DNA of 64,000 bases from an uncultured Fidelibacterota bacterium (GTDB taxonomy: Bacteria; Fidelibacterota; Marinisomatia; Marinisomatales; UBA1611). Positions 51,412 to 60,626 of the stretch are shown in pieces. Where the stretch lies: contig CALCSS010000050.1 in the NCBI GenBank assembly GCA_937893835.1, forward strand, positions 1 to 64,000, in the 5' to 3' direction. Made by a program: the position numbers and the translations under genes. The number at the start of each line of letters is the position of its first letter. The first letter of the stretch is position 1. Under the pieces are notes generated by a model. It searched no databases and was not told where the DNA came from. It saw nothing but the letters and a program-made list of their open reading frames with translations.

Positions 51412-52185
51412 ATTTCTAGTCTATTACACCAAACGGCCATAATTCATGAATCAGCCATTTTAGGAAATAATGTAAAGGTTGGTCCATACTCTGTTATAGA
51501 AAAAGATGTGACGATTGAAGATAATTGCGAAATCGGTAATTTTGTTACCATTTGCCCAAACACATACATTGCTGAAGATTGCAAGATCTTGCATTGCAGT
51601 TCTATTGGAGAAATACCGCAAGACCTAAAGTTTGAAGGAGAAAGAACAAAAACTATAATTGGTGCCCGTACAAAAATAAGGGAATATGTGACTGTTAATC
51701 GTGGAACAAAAGCACTTGGTCAAACACAGGTTGGTTCCGATTGTTTATTGATGGCCTCATCCCATGTGGCACATGACTGTATCTTAGGCGACAATGTAAT
51801 AATGTCCAATTTATCAACCCTTGGTGGTCATGTAGAAGTAGGTGAATGGGCAGTTTTAGGAGGAGGAGTGCTTGTACATCAGTTTACAAAGATAGGGCCC
51901 CATGCATTTATAGGAGGAGGTTTTAGGGCAGTCCAAGATGTCCCTCCATTTATAATGGCAGCAGAACATCCTCTCAGGTATAAGGGAGTTAATTCAGTTG
52001 GATTGAAAAGAAGAGGCTTCTCACTAGAAGATAGGAGATCAATAAAAAAAATATATCATATGTATTTTAAATCTGGACTAAATAGAGACGATGCTTTAAA
52101 AAAGATTGAGACAGAGATTCCCCCATCTAATAGCAAGGATCAGATTGTTGATTTTATACATACATCTGATAGGGGTATTATTTAA
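51412..52185 (+). CDS. lpxA: UDP-GlcNAc O-acyltransferase, probable AUU start
   Basis: LpxA starts lipid A synthesis by moving a 3-hydroxyacyl chain from ACP to UDP-GlcNAc (or UDP-GlcNAc3N). The GTG at 51508 would yield a 225-residue protein without the first coils of the beta-helix. In the same frame, before it, codons from 51412 read (M)SSLLHQTAIIHESAILG, the standard N-terminus, but there is no ATG, GTG or TTG before the stop at 51391. ATT at 51412 gives 257 residues, close to E. coli's 262. Catalytic His is in SSHVAHDC (about 116-123), and GVNSVGLKRRGFS is near the end. The start lies one base after the fabZ stop. Confidence 0.93.
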   Translation: MSSLLHQTAIIHESAILGNNVKVGPYSVIEKDVTIEDNCEIGNFVTICPNTYIAEDCKILHCSSIGEIPQDLKFEGERTKTIIGARTKIREYVTVNRGTKALGQTQVGSDCLLMASSHVAHDCILGDNVIMSNLSTLGGHVEVGEWAVLGGGVLVHQFTKIGPHAFIGGGFRAVQDVPPFIMAAEHPLRYKGVNSVGLKRRGFSLEDRRSIKKIYHMYFKSGLNRDDALKKIETEIPPSNSKDQIVDFIHTSDRGII

Positions 52186-52194
52186 ATTTATTTT

Positions 52195-52863
52195 GTGAAA
52201 TTAATTTTTACAGTTGCTCTATTGTTGTCCTTTACATACCCTCAATCAGAGCTTTTTAACATCACCGATGGCAGCGCAAAAGAAATTGTATATTCCTCCT
52301 CATTTTGGCTAAGTGGGTCTCCAATGATAGATCCAATGTCTAATAATCGACTTATTATAGAAACCGGATTATCCTCAATTCTTGTAGCGGCTAATTCAAA
52401 TACCTTTAAATATCCAAATCTTGATGTTGGAATTAAAGTAACCAAGAATCTATCATTGACATATAAATCCTATGGTTTTAAATCAGGAAATGATCATCCA
52501 CAGATCACAGGCGGGGGTCTTCAATATTATTTTGGTGGTAAGGATACTCTAAATTGGAGTACCACTTTGCAGCGAATTGATTTAAAGGGACTGGAGTATT
52601 TTGGTTTAACGTCCTTATTGATAGATATTCGTAAATGGTTTCAGTGGAATGATCTTACTTTCCGAATAGGTATGGGTACAAACTTTTTTAAAGAGCGTTC
52701 ATTTCTTGGAGATCATGATCTTCCCAAGACCATGGAAGGACAAATGAATTTCATCGGTTTTGATTTTGCTATTCCAATATCTGTAATGATCTTAGGATTA
52801 GAGAATCGAATTACACCACATAGATCAATTGTAACATTTTTCATTCAAAAAGAAATATTCTAA
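52195..52863 (+). CDS. Exported protein of unknown function, probable outer-membrane barrel
   Basis: The 222-residue product starts at GTG (52195) with a signal peptide (about 1-17, LIFTVALLLSFTYPQ). The rest has alternating hydrophobic/polar strands: KVTKNLSLTYKSYGF, LQYYFGGKDTLNWSTTLQRI, DLTFRIGMGTNFF and, at the end, SIVTFFIQKEIF, an amphipathic strand ending in Phe as in outer-membrane proteins. I recognise no family. It lies between lpxA (9-base gap) and dxr (1-base overlap, TAATG) inside the envelope operon, so it is presumably part of outer-membrane construction. Confidence 0.72.
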   Translation: MKLIFTVALLLSFTYPQSELFNITDGSAKEIVYSSSFWLSGSPMIDPMSNNRLIIETGLSSILVAANSNTFKYPNLDVGIKVTKNLSLTYKSYGFKSGNDHPQITGGGLQYYFGGKDTLNWSTTLQRIDLKGLEYFGLTSLLIDIRKWFQWNDLTFRIGMGTNFFKERSFLGDHDLPKTMEGQMNFIGFDFAIPISVMILGLENRITPHRSIVTFFIQKEIF

Positions 52864-54008
52864 TGAAAAAACGTCTTTCTATATTGGGATCAACGGGGTC
52901 TATTGGGGTAAACGCACTTAATGTTATTTCACATTTGAAAGATGATCTTGAAATAACCTATTTATCTGCAAACAGTAATATTGATCTTTTATTGGAACAA
53001 GCTAAGAAATTTACCCCTAGGGCAGTTGCTGTTGTTGACGAACTAGCAAGTAAAAATATAAAAAGTGATCTAGAATCAATGGGAGTTGAATTATTAACTG
53101 GTCGGTTGGGCCTATTGGACCTAGCTCAGAGAAATGACATCGATATTATGCTGAATGCCTTGGTGGGTTCATCAGGAATGGAGCCAACTCTTCATGCCAT
53201 TAGATCTGGTGTTAATGTTGCTTTGTCAAACAAGGAAAGTCTTGTTATGGCCGGGGATATAATAAATAAAGCATTGGAAGAATCTGATACAAAACTATTC
53301 CCAGTTGATAGCGAGCATTCAGCCATTTGGCAATGTTTGGTTGGTGAGGATATAAAAGATGTAAATCGACTCATATTGACCGGCAGTGGTGGCCCATTTA
53401 GGGAGAGACCCGTATCTACATTTAAAGATATAACAATTGATGAGGCGCTCAAACATCCCAATTGGGATATGGGTAAAAAGATAACCATTGATAGTGCTAC
53501 GATGATGAATAAGGGACTAGAGGTGATCGAGGCATATTGGTTGTTTGGATTTGCTCCTGATAAGGTAGATATTGTAATTCATCCACAATCCATCATTCAT
53601 TCCATGATAGAGATGAACGATGGTGCAATCAAAGCACAAATGGGCGTCCCAGACATGAAGGTACCAATACAATACGCACTTACTTACCCAGAACACAAAA
53701 ATGCACCTTGGGAGAGGCTAGATCTTTTTAATTGTGGAGACCTTACTTTCCAAGAACCAGATCTCAAAAGATTTCCCTCGATCTCATTGGCATTCAAGGC
53801 GTTGGAGCGAGCAGGTACATCTGGAGCTTCTCTCAATTTGGCCAATGATATCACGGTTGATCTATTTTTAAAAAATAAGATATTATTCACCGATATTCCC
53901 AGAATAAATGAGATCATATTGGAGGATCATCCGTGGATTGAACATCCTAGCCTTGACGATATAAATGATCTAGAAATATGGGTAAAAAACAAGATCAATG
54001 ATTCTTGA
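52863..54008 (+). CDS. dxr: 1-deoxy-D-xylulose 5-phosphate reductoisomerase
   Basis: Dxr (IspC) rearranges and reduces DXP to MEP with NADPH, the first committed step of the isoprenoid pathway completed here by ispD, ispF and ispE. The 381 residues have GSTGSIGVNALNVI (about 9-22), ALVGSSGMEPTLHAI (about 99-113), NKESLVMAG (about 123-131), the metal-binding PVDSEHSAIWQCL (about 146-158), and GGPFRERP, HPNWDMGKKITIDSATMMNKGLE (within about 198-220). Length is normal. It is translationally coupled to the exported protein upstream. Confidence 0.97.
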   Translation: MKKRLSILGSTGSIGVNALNVISHLKDDLEITYLSANSNIDLLLEQAKKFTPRAVAVVDELASKNIKSDLESMGVELLTGRLGLLDLAQRNDIDIMLNALVGSSGMEPTLHAIRSGVNVALSNKESLVMAGDIINKALEESDTKLFPVDSEHSAIWQCLVGEDIKDVNRLILTGSGGPFRERPVSTFKDITIDEALKHPNWDMGKKITIDSATMMNKGLEVIEAYWLFGFAPDKVDIVIHPQSIIHSMIEMNDGAIKAQMGVPDMKVPIQYALTYPEHKNAPWERLDLFNCGDLTFQEPDLKRFPSISLAFKALERAGTSGASLNLANDITVDLFLKNKILFTDIPRINEIILEDHPWIEHPSLDDINDLEIWVKNKINDS

Positions 54009-54051
54009 TATAGTGGAACAAAAAATGATTTTTTTTGTAGATTAAATATAT

Positions 54052-55221
54052 ATGACAACACTCTGGGCATTTATTATACTACTTGGTGTTCTTATCACCA
54101 TACATGAATTCGGTCATTTTATGGCTGCAAGATCTGTTGGAGTAAGGGTAGAGCGTTTTTCTATTGGAATCCCTCCGCGATTTTTAACTATCGAGTCTAT
54201 TGATGATGGCCTATTATGTAAATTATTCTTTTTCAAACGTACCAGAGGTTCTTTTAAATGGCAACCCGTATTAGAAAAACATATTAATAGAACAGGCCGG
54301 TTGGGATCTGGGACCGAATATGTGGTAGCGCTATTACCATTGGGTGGCTATGTTAAAATGGCTGGGATTATTGATGAGAACATGGACACAGAGATAAATT
54401 ATGAAGAAGATGAATTTATGTCTAAACCATTATGGGCAAAACTATGGATATTGAGCGCTGGAGTAATAATGAATACCATTTTAGCATTCATCCTCTTTGC
54501 ATCACTGGGATATTATCAAGGTTCTGCGGAGATCAAAGATGAGCCAGTAGTTAGGGAGACGATTGGAAATATGCCCGCAGAAATGGCTGGAATAATACCA
54601 GGTGACCGAATCATAAAGATAAATGATAACAATGTAAAAACCTGGAGCGAACTAACCAGTTTGATAAAGACCAGACCAAATACTAAAATTGATTTGGTCC
54701 TTGAAAGAGATGATTCAATGATCAATCTTGAAATAACCACAACTACAAGTGTAATCCCAGTAAAAGGCGGTATGGATACAGTAGGAGTATTAGGCATTTA
54801 TCCTGAAATGGTATATATGAGCATAACAGCAAAAGAGGCAATCTCTATTGGCTTTTCAAGAACGATTGGAAGTTTTATGATGATAATTGAGAGTCTTCGC
54901 ATGTTGGGAGCTGGTGATGCATCAGTCTCAGACTTTGGTGGCCCGATCTTGATCGCTCAGCTTGCTGGGCAGACAGCTGAGGCTGGACTAATACCATTTC
55001 TTACCTTTATGGCACTATTAAGCGTTAACCTTGCGTTCTTGAACATATTGCCCATTCCAGGCTTGGATGGAGGTCATATCTTAATTCATCTCATAGAAGC
55101 AGCAATAAGGAGGCCATTGACGTTGAAGACCAGAATTGCCATTCAACAAATTGGAATGGCATTCATTCTTATATTAATGGTAACAATTATATTTCAAGAT
55201 ATTACTAGATTGTTTAATTGA
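54052..55221 (+). CDS. rseP: Site-2 metalloprotease RseP-like
   Basis: RseP cleaves transmembrane segments of anti-sigma factors and signal peptides inside the membrane. The 389 residues have the zinc motif TIHEFGHFMA (His18, Glu19, His22), a central PDZ domain (about 160-235: NMPAEMAGIIPGDRIIKIND), and the C-terminal NILPIPGLDGGH with the third zinc ligand. Four membrane helices are visible. The gene is next to dxr, as is usual. Its end overlaps the convergent DUF3108 gene by eight bases. Confidence 0.94.
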   Translation: MTTLWAFIILLGVLITIHEFGHFMAARSVGVRVERFSIGIPPRFLTIESIDDGLLCKLFFFKRTRGSFKWQPVLEKHINRTGRLGSGTEYVVALLPLGGYVKMAGIIDENMDTEINYEEDEFMSKPLWAKLWILSAGVIMNTILAFILFASLGYYQGSAEIKDEPVVRETIGNMPAEMAGIIPGDRIIKINDNNVKTWSELTSLIKTRPNTKIDLVLERDDSMINLEITTTTSVIPVKGGMDTVGVLGIYPEMVYMSITAKEAISIGFSRTIGSFMMIIESLRMLGAGDASVSDFGGPILIAQLAGQTAEAGLIPFLTFMALLSVNLAFLNILPIPGLDGGHILIHLIEAAIRRPLTLKTRIAIQQIGMAFILILMVTIIFQDITRLFN

Positions 55222-55918
55222 TAATGCTATCAAGCTCAAGCACTAGTGATCCATATTTCATGGTGAGCCATATCTTTACTGGATATTGATGGTCATCATT
55301 AGAAAACAAGATGGACATTTGAGATCTATTTTTAAAATTTTTTCTATTTGACCTAACTGGTGTTACCTTGGTACATGAAAATTTTCCAGCGGGTACGATA
55401 ATTTCAATATCTTCTTCTATCAAAATACTTAATGGGGTGATCTTTTTCCCCTGGATGGTATTCAAGGTGTCAGATGCCATACTGGCTATATCTTTATTAC
55501 GAAAAAAATAGAATAATGAATAAGGTGACTGTGTTCCTCTTGGGATTTGCAAGGTATCATTTTCTAATAGGACGCTACCGGATTGATGATCAAGGATCAT
55601 TTCTCGTGAATATTCATAACTTCCTTCTTTGATCATTGATGATTCTTTTATTGTAAATAGAGAATCCTCACTAAGCCACAGATCGATTTTATCATTAATC
55701 GGAAACAAATAACTTATCAGGCCCTTTGATCTTGCAGTGAATTGTACATGATATGTCATAGTATCACTGAATTTTTCTTTCCCGATGACCTTTAGACTGG
55801 CATTGGCTGCAGAGACACCCCCGAATGAGGCATTATATCTTAAGGTCTCACCTGATTTAAAAGGGATGCCACCCAATAATGAAGAATAGAATAAGCACGA
55901 TAAAAAGATATTCCTCAT
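55214..55918 (-). CDS. DUF3108-family exported protein
   Basis: From the ATG at 55918 the product has 234 residues with a signal peptide (MRNIFLSCLFYSSLLGG). The body carries the DUF3108 pattern GETLRYNASFGGVSAANASL (about 22-41), ARSKGLISYLFPINDKIDLW, LSILIEEDIEIIVPAGKFSC (about 162-181) and VKIWLTMKYGSLVLELDS at the end. Family members are periplasmic or outer-membrane-associated beta-sandwich proteins of unknown role, often near envelope genes. A longer ATG at 55936 would overlap the upstream gene by 19 bases. The start at 55918 makes a TAATG junction with it. Confidence 0.85.
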   Translation of the reverse strand: MRNIFLSCLFYSSLLGGIPFKSGETLRYNASFGGVSAANASLKVIGKEKFSDTMTYHVQFTARSKGLISYLFPINDKIDLWLSEDSLFTIKESSMIKEGSYEYSREMILDHQSGSVLLENDTLQIPRGTQSPYSLFYFFRNKDIASMASDTLNTIQGKKITPLSILIEEDIEIIVPAGKFSCTKVTPVRSNRKNFKNRSQMSILFSNDDHQYPVKIWLTMKYGSLVLELDSIIN

Positions 55919-56487
55919 TAGCGGAGGACCTGCCAATCACCATTATTGAACTTATATATCGTAGATCCTCTACCTTTGATGATCCCATCATCAATACATA
56001 GATCTATCTCATTAGAGAATTCTATTTCAATTTTATCAGGGTTTGTATGTGGATTGTGGCCAGAACGATTCACACTTGTAGTTGTGATGGGATTTGGATA
56101 ATTCTTGGCAAGATCTATGCAAAAGGTGTGATCTGGTATTCTAATTCCCAGGGTGTTTCCGTCTCCCATCACCAGTCTGGATGCTATGTGATCTTTAACG
56201 GGCACTATTATTGTGGTTGCTGTCATCATCCTGTCTTTAGCATTTGTTTTTTCATGATCTGGTAGGTTCATCCACAATGATCCAGTTTCAAGATCTGGGC
56301 ATAAAACACTCATTGGAGCTTCTCGTTGTTTTATTGAATTGATCTTTTGAATTGCACCATCATTACACGCATCACATCCTAGGCCATAGATAGTATCTGT
56401 AGGGTATGCAATGATTCCTCCCGCTTCTAGGATTGAACATGTTTTTTTTAAAACATTTTTATCGTTGATTGATATTCTTTCAAACAC
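55918..56487 (-). CDS. tsaC: YrdC/Sua5-family threonylcarbamoyl-AMP synthase
   Basis: These enzymes make threonylcarbamoyl-AMP for the t6A37 modification of tRNAs that read ANN codons. The 189 residues show the core GGIIAYPTDTIYGLGCDACN (about 23-42), KINSIKQREAPMSVLC (about 48-63), the segment TATTIIVPVK (about 90-99) and LGIRIPDHTFC (about 113-123), with TTTSVNRSGHNPHTNPDKI. It is the short TsaC type without the Sua5 C-terminal domain. TAATG junction with the DUF3108 gene downstream; 13 bases after lpxL. The symbol is a family-level assignment. Confidence 0.93.
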   Translation of the reverse strand: MFERISINDKNVLKKTCSILEAGGIIAYPTDTIYGLGCDACNDGAIQKINSIKQREAPMSVLCPDLETGSLWMNLPDHEKTNAKDRMMTATTIIVPVKDHIASRLVMGDGNTLGIRIPDHTFCIDLAKNYPNPITTTSVNRSGHNPHTNPDKIEIEFSNEIDLCIDDGIIKGRGSTIYKFNNGDWQVLR

Positions 56488-56500
56488 AGCAAATGGTCTT

Positions 56501-57352
56501 TTAGGGTTTTGTCTTCCATCTTCTATGAAACCAAAAATATTGTTCTGGGTTAGCTCGGATGTGTTGTTCTAGAATATTTGTATAGTCTTGAGTAATGTTA
56601 TTAATGTCCTGACTTGATGTATCCACAGGAGAGAATCTTAACTCATAGTGCTGGAATGATCTTTTGATACAAACGCCCATTACCATAGGCGCTGATGTAT
56701 TGATATGAAAAAGGGCCGCACCCTTAGGCGTAGATGCTGGCAAACCAAAAAACTTTACAAAAACACCCTTTTTCTTGGCATCTTGATCGCTCACCAATCC
56801 AAGTATCCCATTTTTTTTTAAAACATCATACATCTTTTCAATTGGTTCTTTCCGAAAAATATGTTTGGTTCCAGGAATTTCTCGTTGCTCTTGAAAGAAT
56901 TGATCAGCGCCTCTATTTTGTTGGCGCTGGGCCACACCAGTGAATAAAGAAGCATATTCGCCAAGCCATTTCCCCAAGATCTCCCAACATCCAAAGTGAC
57001 CAGTAATGAAAACAATACCCTTTCCCTGATTTGTGGCGGACCTTAGAAAATCCTCTCCAATAACATCTATCTTTATTCCATCCCACGATCTAGGAATTGA
57101 TATAAAATCAATGAAGTTTTGAGAAAAGAATAAATAGACCTTTATTAAAGTAAGATTCACTTTTGATTCAGCCCATTCTGGAAATGCCCTTTGCAAATTT
57201 TCCCTAGCTAGCTCTTTCCTAAAACGTATATTATGAAATAATATGCTTGCCATATGTCCTGCCAATCTGTTTCTGGACCTTTTTGAAATGGCTGATAGAC
57301 CGGCTTTGCATAAGGTAAGCAAAAAATATGTGATTGTATGAGAACGCTTCAT
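56501..57352 (-). CDS. Lipid A late acyltransferase (LpxL/HtrB family)
   Basis: These enzymes add secondary acyl chains to lipid A from acyl-ACP. The 283 residues have one N-terminal hydrophobic segment, RFRKELARENLQRAFPEW (about 43-60), the catalytic HX4E motif as ITGHFGCWEILGKW (His119, Glu124), ISDQDAKKKGVFVKFFG-like LVSDQDAKKKGVFVKFFGLPA (within about 194-215), and the typical ending ANPEQYFWFHRRWKTKP. Length is normal for LpxL/LpxM-type proteins. It is divergent from nfeD. Which chain it adds cannot be told. Confidence 0.93.
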   Translation of the reverse strand: MKRSHTITYFLLTLCKAGLSAISKRSRNRLAGHMASILFHNIRFRKELARENLQRAFPEWAESKVNLTLIKVYLFFSQNFIDFISIPRSWDGIKIDVIGEDFLRSATNQGKGIVFITGHFGCWEILGKWLGEYASLFTGVAQRQQNRGADQFFQEQREIPGTKHIFRKEPIEKMYDVLKKNGILGLVSDQDAKKKGVFVKFFGLPASTPKGAALFHINTSAPMVMGVCIKRSFQHYELRFSPVDTSSQDINNITQDYTNILEQHIRANPEQYFWFHRRWKTKP

Positions 57353-57357
57353 CTTAT

Positions 57358-57371
57358 GTCGAAATTACGAC
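57358..57371. promoter_or_regulatory. Near-palindrome between lpxL and nfeD
   Basis: GTCGAAATTACGAC has 12 of 14 symmetric positions (arms GTCG and CGAC), six bases from the lpxL ATG and 59 from nfeD. A regulator of the divergent pair is possible; symmetry this short can be chance. Confidence 0.2.
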
Positions 57372-57429
57372 TATGTTATATCTATATTTTGTTCGTTTTT
57401 TAATTAATAATGAATGAGATTTAAAGGTA

Positions 57430-58770
57430 GTGAAAAGACTGTTATTATATAAATTATTTGTTCTATCAACTTTATACGCGGAGGTGGTATATCGAGTTCC
57501 GATCGAAGGGACGATCGATCTTGGATTACCTCCTTTTATACAAAGAACGTTAGATGAGGCAGAATCAAAAAATGCAGCAGTTGTGATCTTTGACATTAAT
57601 ACTTTTGGAGGACGCGTTGATGCAGCCACACAGATCAAGGATGCAATTTTAGGTGCCGATGTAACTACAGTTGCATATATTAATAGACGTGCTATTTCTG
57701 CGGGGGCACTTATCTCATTGTCCTGTGAAAAAATATTTATGACCGGAGGAGGATTGATAGGTGCTGCAACAGCAGTAGATATGTCTGGGAAAAAAGGAAG
57801 TGAAAAGGTCATTAGTTTCATGCGTGAAGAAATGGCATCTACAGCTGAGCGACGAGGACGGAGTAAGGAAATAGCAAGAGGCATGGTGGACGAAGAGTTG
57901 AATTTTACACACTTGGTCATCAATGGTGATTCTATAGCAGTGAATGATATTGAAGGGAGAAAAGATGGTAAACTGATCTCATTGACAACAGATCAAGCTA
58001 TAAAATATGGCATTGCTGATGGTACCGCTGAGACCATTGATGCCTTAATGGATTCACTGGGATATGGATCTATTGAGATCATGGAGAGTTCTGAAAATTG
58101 GTCAGAGAACATTGTTAGATTTTTGACAAATCCGGTAGTAGCATCACTGCTGACCACATTTGGTTTTTTAGGTATTCTCTTTGAACTTCAAAGTCCAGGC
58201 TGGGGAATCCCTGGCTTTGTTGGGCTTACTTGTCTAATACTATCGTTAAGTGTATCCTATATTGCGCAATTAGCAACCATGTCAGATATGATATTCATAC
58301 TAACAGGTTTGTCCTTAATGCTTCTTGAGATGTTGGTCATACCCGGGTTTGGTATTGTTGGAATTGGTGGAATTGGTTTCATGTTATATGGTCTATATCT
58401 ACTATTGTTGCCCGAGGTCCCTGTGGGCGAAGAGGTTCTAGGCCAAGCAATGGATGGATTTCTTATTGGAATTTTAGGAGCCATAGTTGGATTGATCTTA
58501 TTAGTAAAACTAATGATAAGGTCAAAATTTTGGGAGCAATTGACAGCTCCCAGTTCACAAAAAAAGGATCAAGGATTTTCAAATACTCAAGGCTGGGAAG
58601 TTCTTCAAGGTCAAACGGGAACATCAGATACTGACTTACATCCCTCAGGATGGGTCGTTGTTGAAGGTCAAAGAATTTTTGTCGTAAGTGAGGGCGGCTT
58701 TATTGAGAAAGGGAAAAAGGTTACGATTCTCAGTGTGGATGGTAATCGAGTTTTAGTTAGAGAATTATAA
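57430..58770 (+). CDS. nfeD: NfeD-type membrane serine protease
   Basis: The 446 residues start at GTG with a short signal helix, then a ClpP/S49-like protease domain (about 20-220): FDINTFGGRVDAATQIKDAI (within about 55-75), RRAISAGALISLSCEKI with likely catalytic Ser90, and a nearby Lys (EKVISFM, about 125-131). Four to five membrane helices follow (about 228-350), then a C-terminal OB-fold NfeD domain (about 385-446: GWVVVEGQRIFVVSEGG). NfeD long forms are encoded beside flotillin-like proteins, as here (19 bases before floA), and are thought to act on membrane-domain proteins. Confidence 0.93.
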   Translation: MKRLLLYKLFVLSTLYAEVVYRVPIEGTIDLGLPPFIQRTLDEAESKNAAVVIFDINTFGGRVDAATQIKDAILGADVTTVAYINRRAISAGALISLSCEKIFMTGGGLIGAATAVDMSGKKGSEKVISFMREEMASTAERRGRSKEIARGMVDEELNFTHLVINGDSIAVNDIEGRKDGKLISLTTDQAIKYGIADGTAETIDALMDSLGYGSIEIMESSENWSENIVRFLTNPVVASLLTTFGFLGILFELQSPGWGIPGFVGLTCLILSLSVSYIAQLATMSDMIFILTGLSLMLLEMLVIPGFGIVGIGGIGFMLYGLYLLLLPEVPVGEEVLGQAMDGFLIGILGAIVGLILLVKLMIRSKFWEQLTAPSSQKKDQGFSNTQGWEVLQGQTGTSDTDLHPSGWVVVEGQRIFVVSEGGFIEKGKKVTILSVDGNRVLVREL

Positions 58771-58789
58771 TAAGAAAAGGGGAATAATT

Positions 58790-59794
58790 ATGCCTATTGT
58801 GCAAATGTTGTTACTTGGTTTCATTGTTTTTTCGATCACAACACTTCTTTATTTTGTTCCAATCGGAATGTGGATACAAGGAATCGTCTCTCTTGGTCTA
58901 GGTAGGATTCGAATTGTTGATCTAATACGTATGCGATTGAGAAAGATCTCACCTAGATTGGTCACCGATGGTGTGATAAACCTACACAAGGCTGGCCTAC
59001 CGCATATCACTACCGATATGCTCGAGACTCACTTTCTTGCAGGTGGGAATGTTCAAAATATAGTTTCCGCATTAATTGCTGCTGACAAGGCAAATATTAA
59101 ACTACCTTTTGAAACTGCAACTGCCATCGATCTTGCTGGACGCGATGTGAAGGAGGCTGTACAAACCTCAGTGTATCCCAAGGTGATCAATGCACCAAAA
59201 GAAGGATACTTGGCTGCTGTTGCCAAGGATGGCATTGAATTAAAAGCAAGAGCTAGAGTAACGGTCAGAACAAATATCCCGGGTCTGGTTGGTGGTGCAA
59301 CAGATGATACGATCATTGCAAGAGTGGGAGAAGGGATTGTATCTGCCATTGGTTCAGCAACGAACTATTCTAAGGTTCTAGAGAACCCAGATAACATATC
59401 AAGAGCTGTATTGGATAAGGGATTGGATGCTGGAACTGCCTTTGAAATACTCTCCATTGACATTGCTGATCTTGATGTTGGAAAAAATATCGGAGCCTCT
59501 CTTCAAGCCGACCAGGCAGAGGCAGACCTTAGGGTTGCACAGGCGAAGGCAGAAACGAGAAGAGCAATGGCTGTAGCAGAAGAACAAGAGATGACAGCCA
59601 AGACCCAAGAAATGAAAGCTAAGGTCGTCGAGGCAGAATCTGAGGTACCAAGGGCCATGGCACATGCTTTTAGAGAAGGCAATATGGGGATCATGGACTA
59701 CTATAAAATGGAAAACATAAAATCAGATACAACGATGCGTGAATCCATAGCCGATACTGGAACAGAGTCGAATACGGAAGAGAATGACGATTAG
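58790..59794 (+). CDS. floA: Flotillin-like protein FloA (SPFH family)
   Basis: FloA forms membrane microdomain scaffolds. The 334 residues start after a GGGG-type site. An N-terminal hydrophobic anchor (MPIVQMLLLGFIVFSITTLL, then IGMWIQGIVSLGLG) is followed by the UPF0365 core: MRLRKISPRLVTDGVINLHK (about 47-66), AGGNVQNIVSALIAA, RARVTVRTNIPGLVGGATDD (about 152-171) and a long Ala/Glu/Lys coiled coil (about 240-300: VAQAKAETRRAMAVAEEQEM). It is paired with nfeD, which is the usual arrangement. Confidence 0.95.
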   Translation: MPIVQMLLLGFIVFSITTLLYFVPIGMWIQGIVSLGLGRIRIVDLIRMRLRKISPRLVTDGVINLHKAGLPHITTDMLETHFLAGGNVQNIVSALIAADKANIKLPFETATAIDLAGRDVKEAVQTSVYPKVINAPKEGYLAAVAKDGIELKARARVTVRTNIPGLVGGATDDTIIARVGEGIVSAIGSATNYSKVLENPDNISRAVLDKGLDAGTAFEILSIDIADLDVGKNIGASLQADQAEADLRVAQAKAETRRAMAVAEEQEMTAKTQEMKAKVVEAESEVPRAMAHAFREGNMGIMDYYKMENIKSDTTMRESIADTGTESNTEENDD

Positions 59795-59827
59795 CGGTAA
59801 TTCCCTGTTGAGATAAGATCTTTGGGT

Positions 59828-60625
59828 ATGGCAATTCCAGAAAATGTGGCAGGTCAAATTTCCACTCGTTGTCTACGTTGCTATGATGAGCAGCAATGGT
59901 ATGGAGAAAATTTTCTCTTTGATCATATTGGTGATATGGATGTAAATGGAAAAAGAATATTGGAGATTGGGTGTGCAGAAGCAGGATTAATGAAATTCTA
60001 CAAAGACAAAGGAGCCATTTGTTCTGGATTAGAATTATCAGATATAAGATTCAAGAACGCGGTTTTATTGAATGAAGATAGTTCCATTCATCTTTTTCAA
60101 GCTGATATCTGTAAACCATCATCCTATAAGAATGAAATAAAAGATAAATATGATACAATAATCATTCGTGATGTTATTGAGCATATTCCCGATCAGGAAC
60201 GGGCTCTTAAGAACATATACGCTCTCTTGAATCCAGGTGGAAAATTATTTATGTCCTTCCCTCCAAAGTATTGTGCCTATGCTGGCCATCAACAGACCAT
60301 ACCAAAGCTATTGGGTAAGTTGCCGTACTTGCACCTAATTCCTGATTCCTTTTACGTCTTCTACCTGAGGTTTATAGGCTGCCCAGAGAAGAAGATCCAA
60401 TATTTAATTAGTACAAAAAAAACTAGGGTCTCAATAGGTAAAATGAAAAAGATCATCAATACTATTGGTTATAATATCAAAAAAGAAAGCAATTGGTTTA
60501 TAAGACCTGCGTACTCATTTCGCTTTGGCCTTCCTAAAATCATAAACCCATTTTCATGGATACCAGTATTTAATGAAATATTTTGCAATGGTATCTTATT
60601 CCTTCTTATAAAGGAGAATGATTAG
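59828..60625 (+). CDS. Class I SAM-dependent methyltransferase
   Basis: The 265-residue product has the class I motif ILEIGCAEAGLMKFYKDKG (about 42-60), the post-I acidic residue in GLELSDIRF, and motif IV/VI region IIIRDVIEHIPDQERALKNI (within about 112-131) with NPGGKLFMSFPPKY (about 137-150). These are typical of Methyltransf_11/23-type enzymes. The C-terminal half (after 150) is basic and aromatic and may bind a lipid or glycan substrate, though that is inference. ATG 59828 is preferred over TTG 59822. It sits 33 bases after floA and two bases before the next gene. Confidence 0.85.
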   Translation: MAIPENVAGQISTRCLRCYDEQQWYGENFLFDHIGDMDVNGKRILEIGCAEAGLMKFYKDKGAICSGLELSDIRFKNAVLLNEDSSIHLFQADICKPSSYKNEIKDKYDTIIIRDVIEHIPDQERALKNIYALLNPGGKLFMSFPPKYCAYAGHQQTIPKLLGKLPYLHLIPDSFYVFYLRFIGCPEKKIQYLISTKKTRVSIGKMKKIINTIGYNIKKESNWFIRPAYSFRFGLPKIINPFSWIPVFNEIFCNGILFLLIKEND

Positions 60626-60626
60626 G

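Noticed and set aside
51508..51510. GTG as the lpxA start
   Set aside because: It would cut 32 conserved residues that are clearly encoded in frame just upstream.
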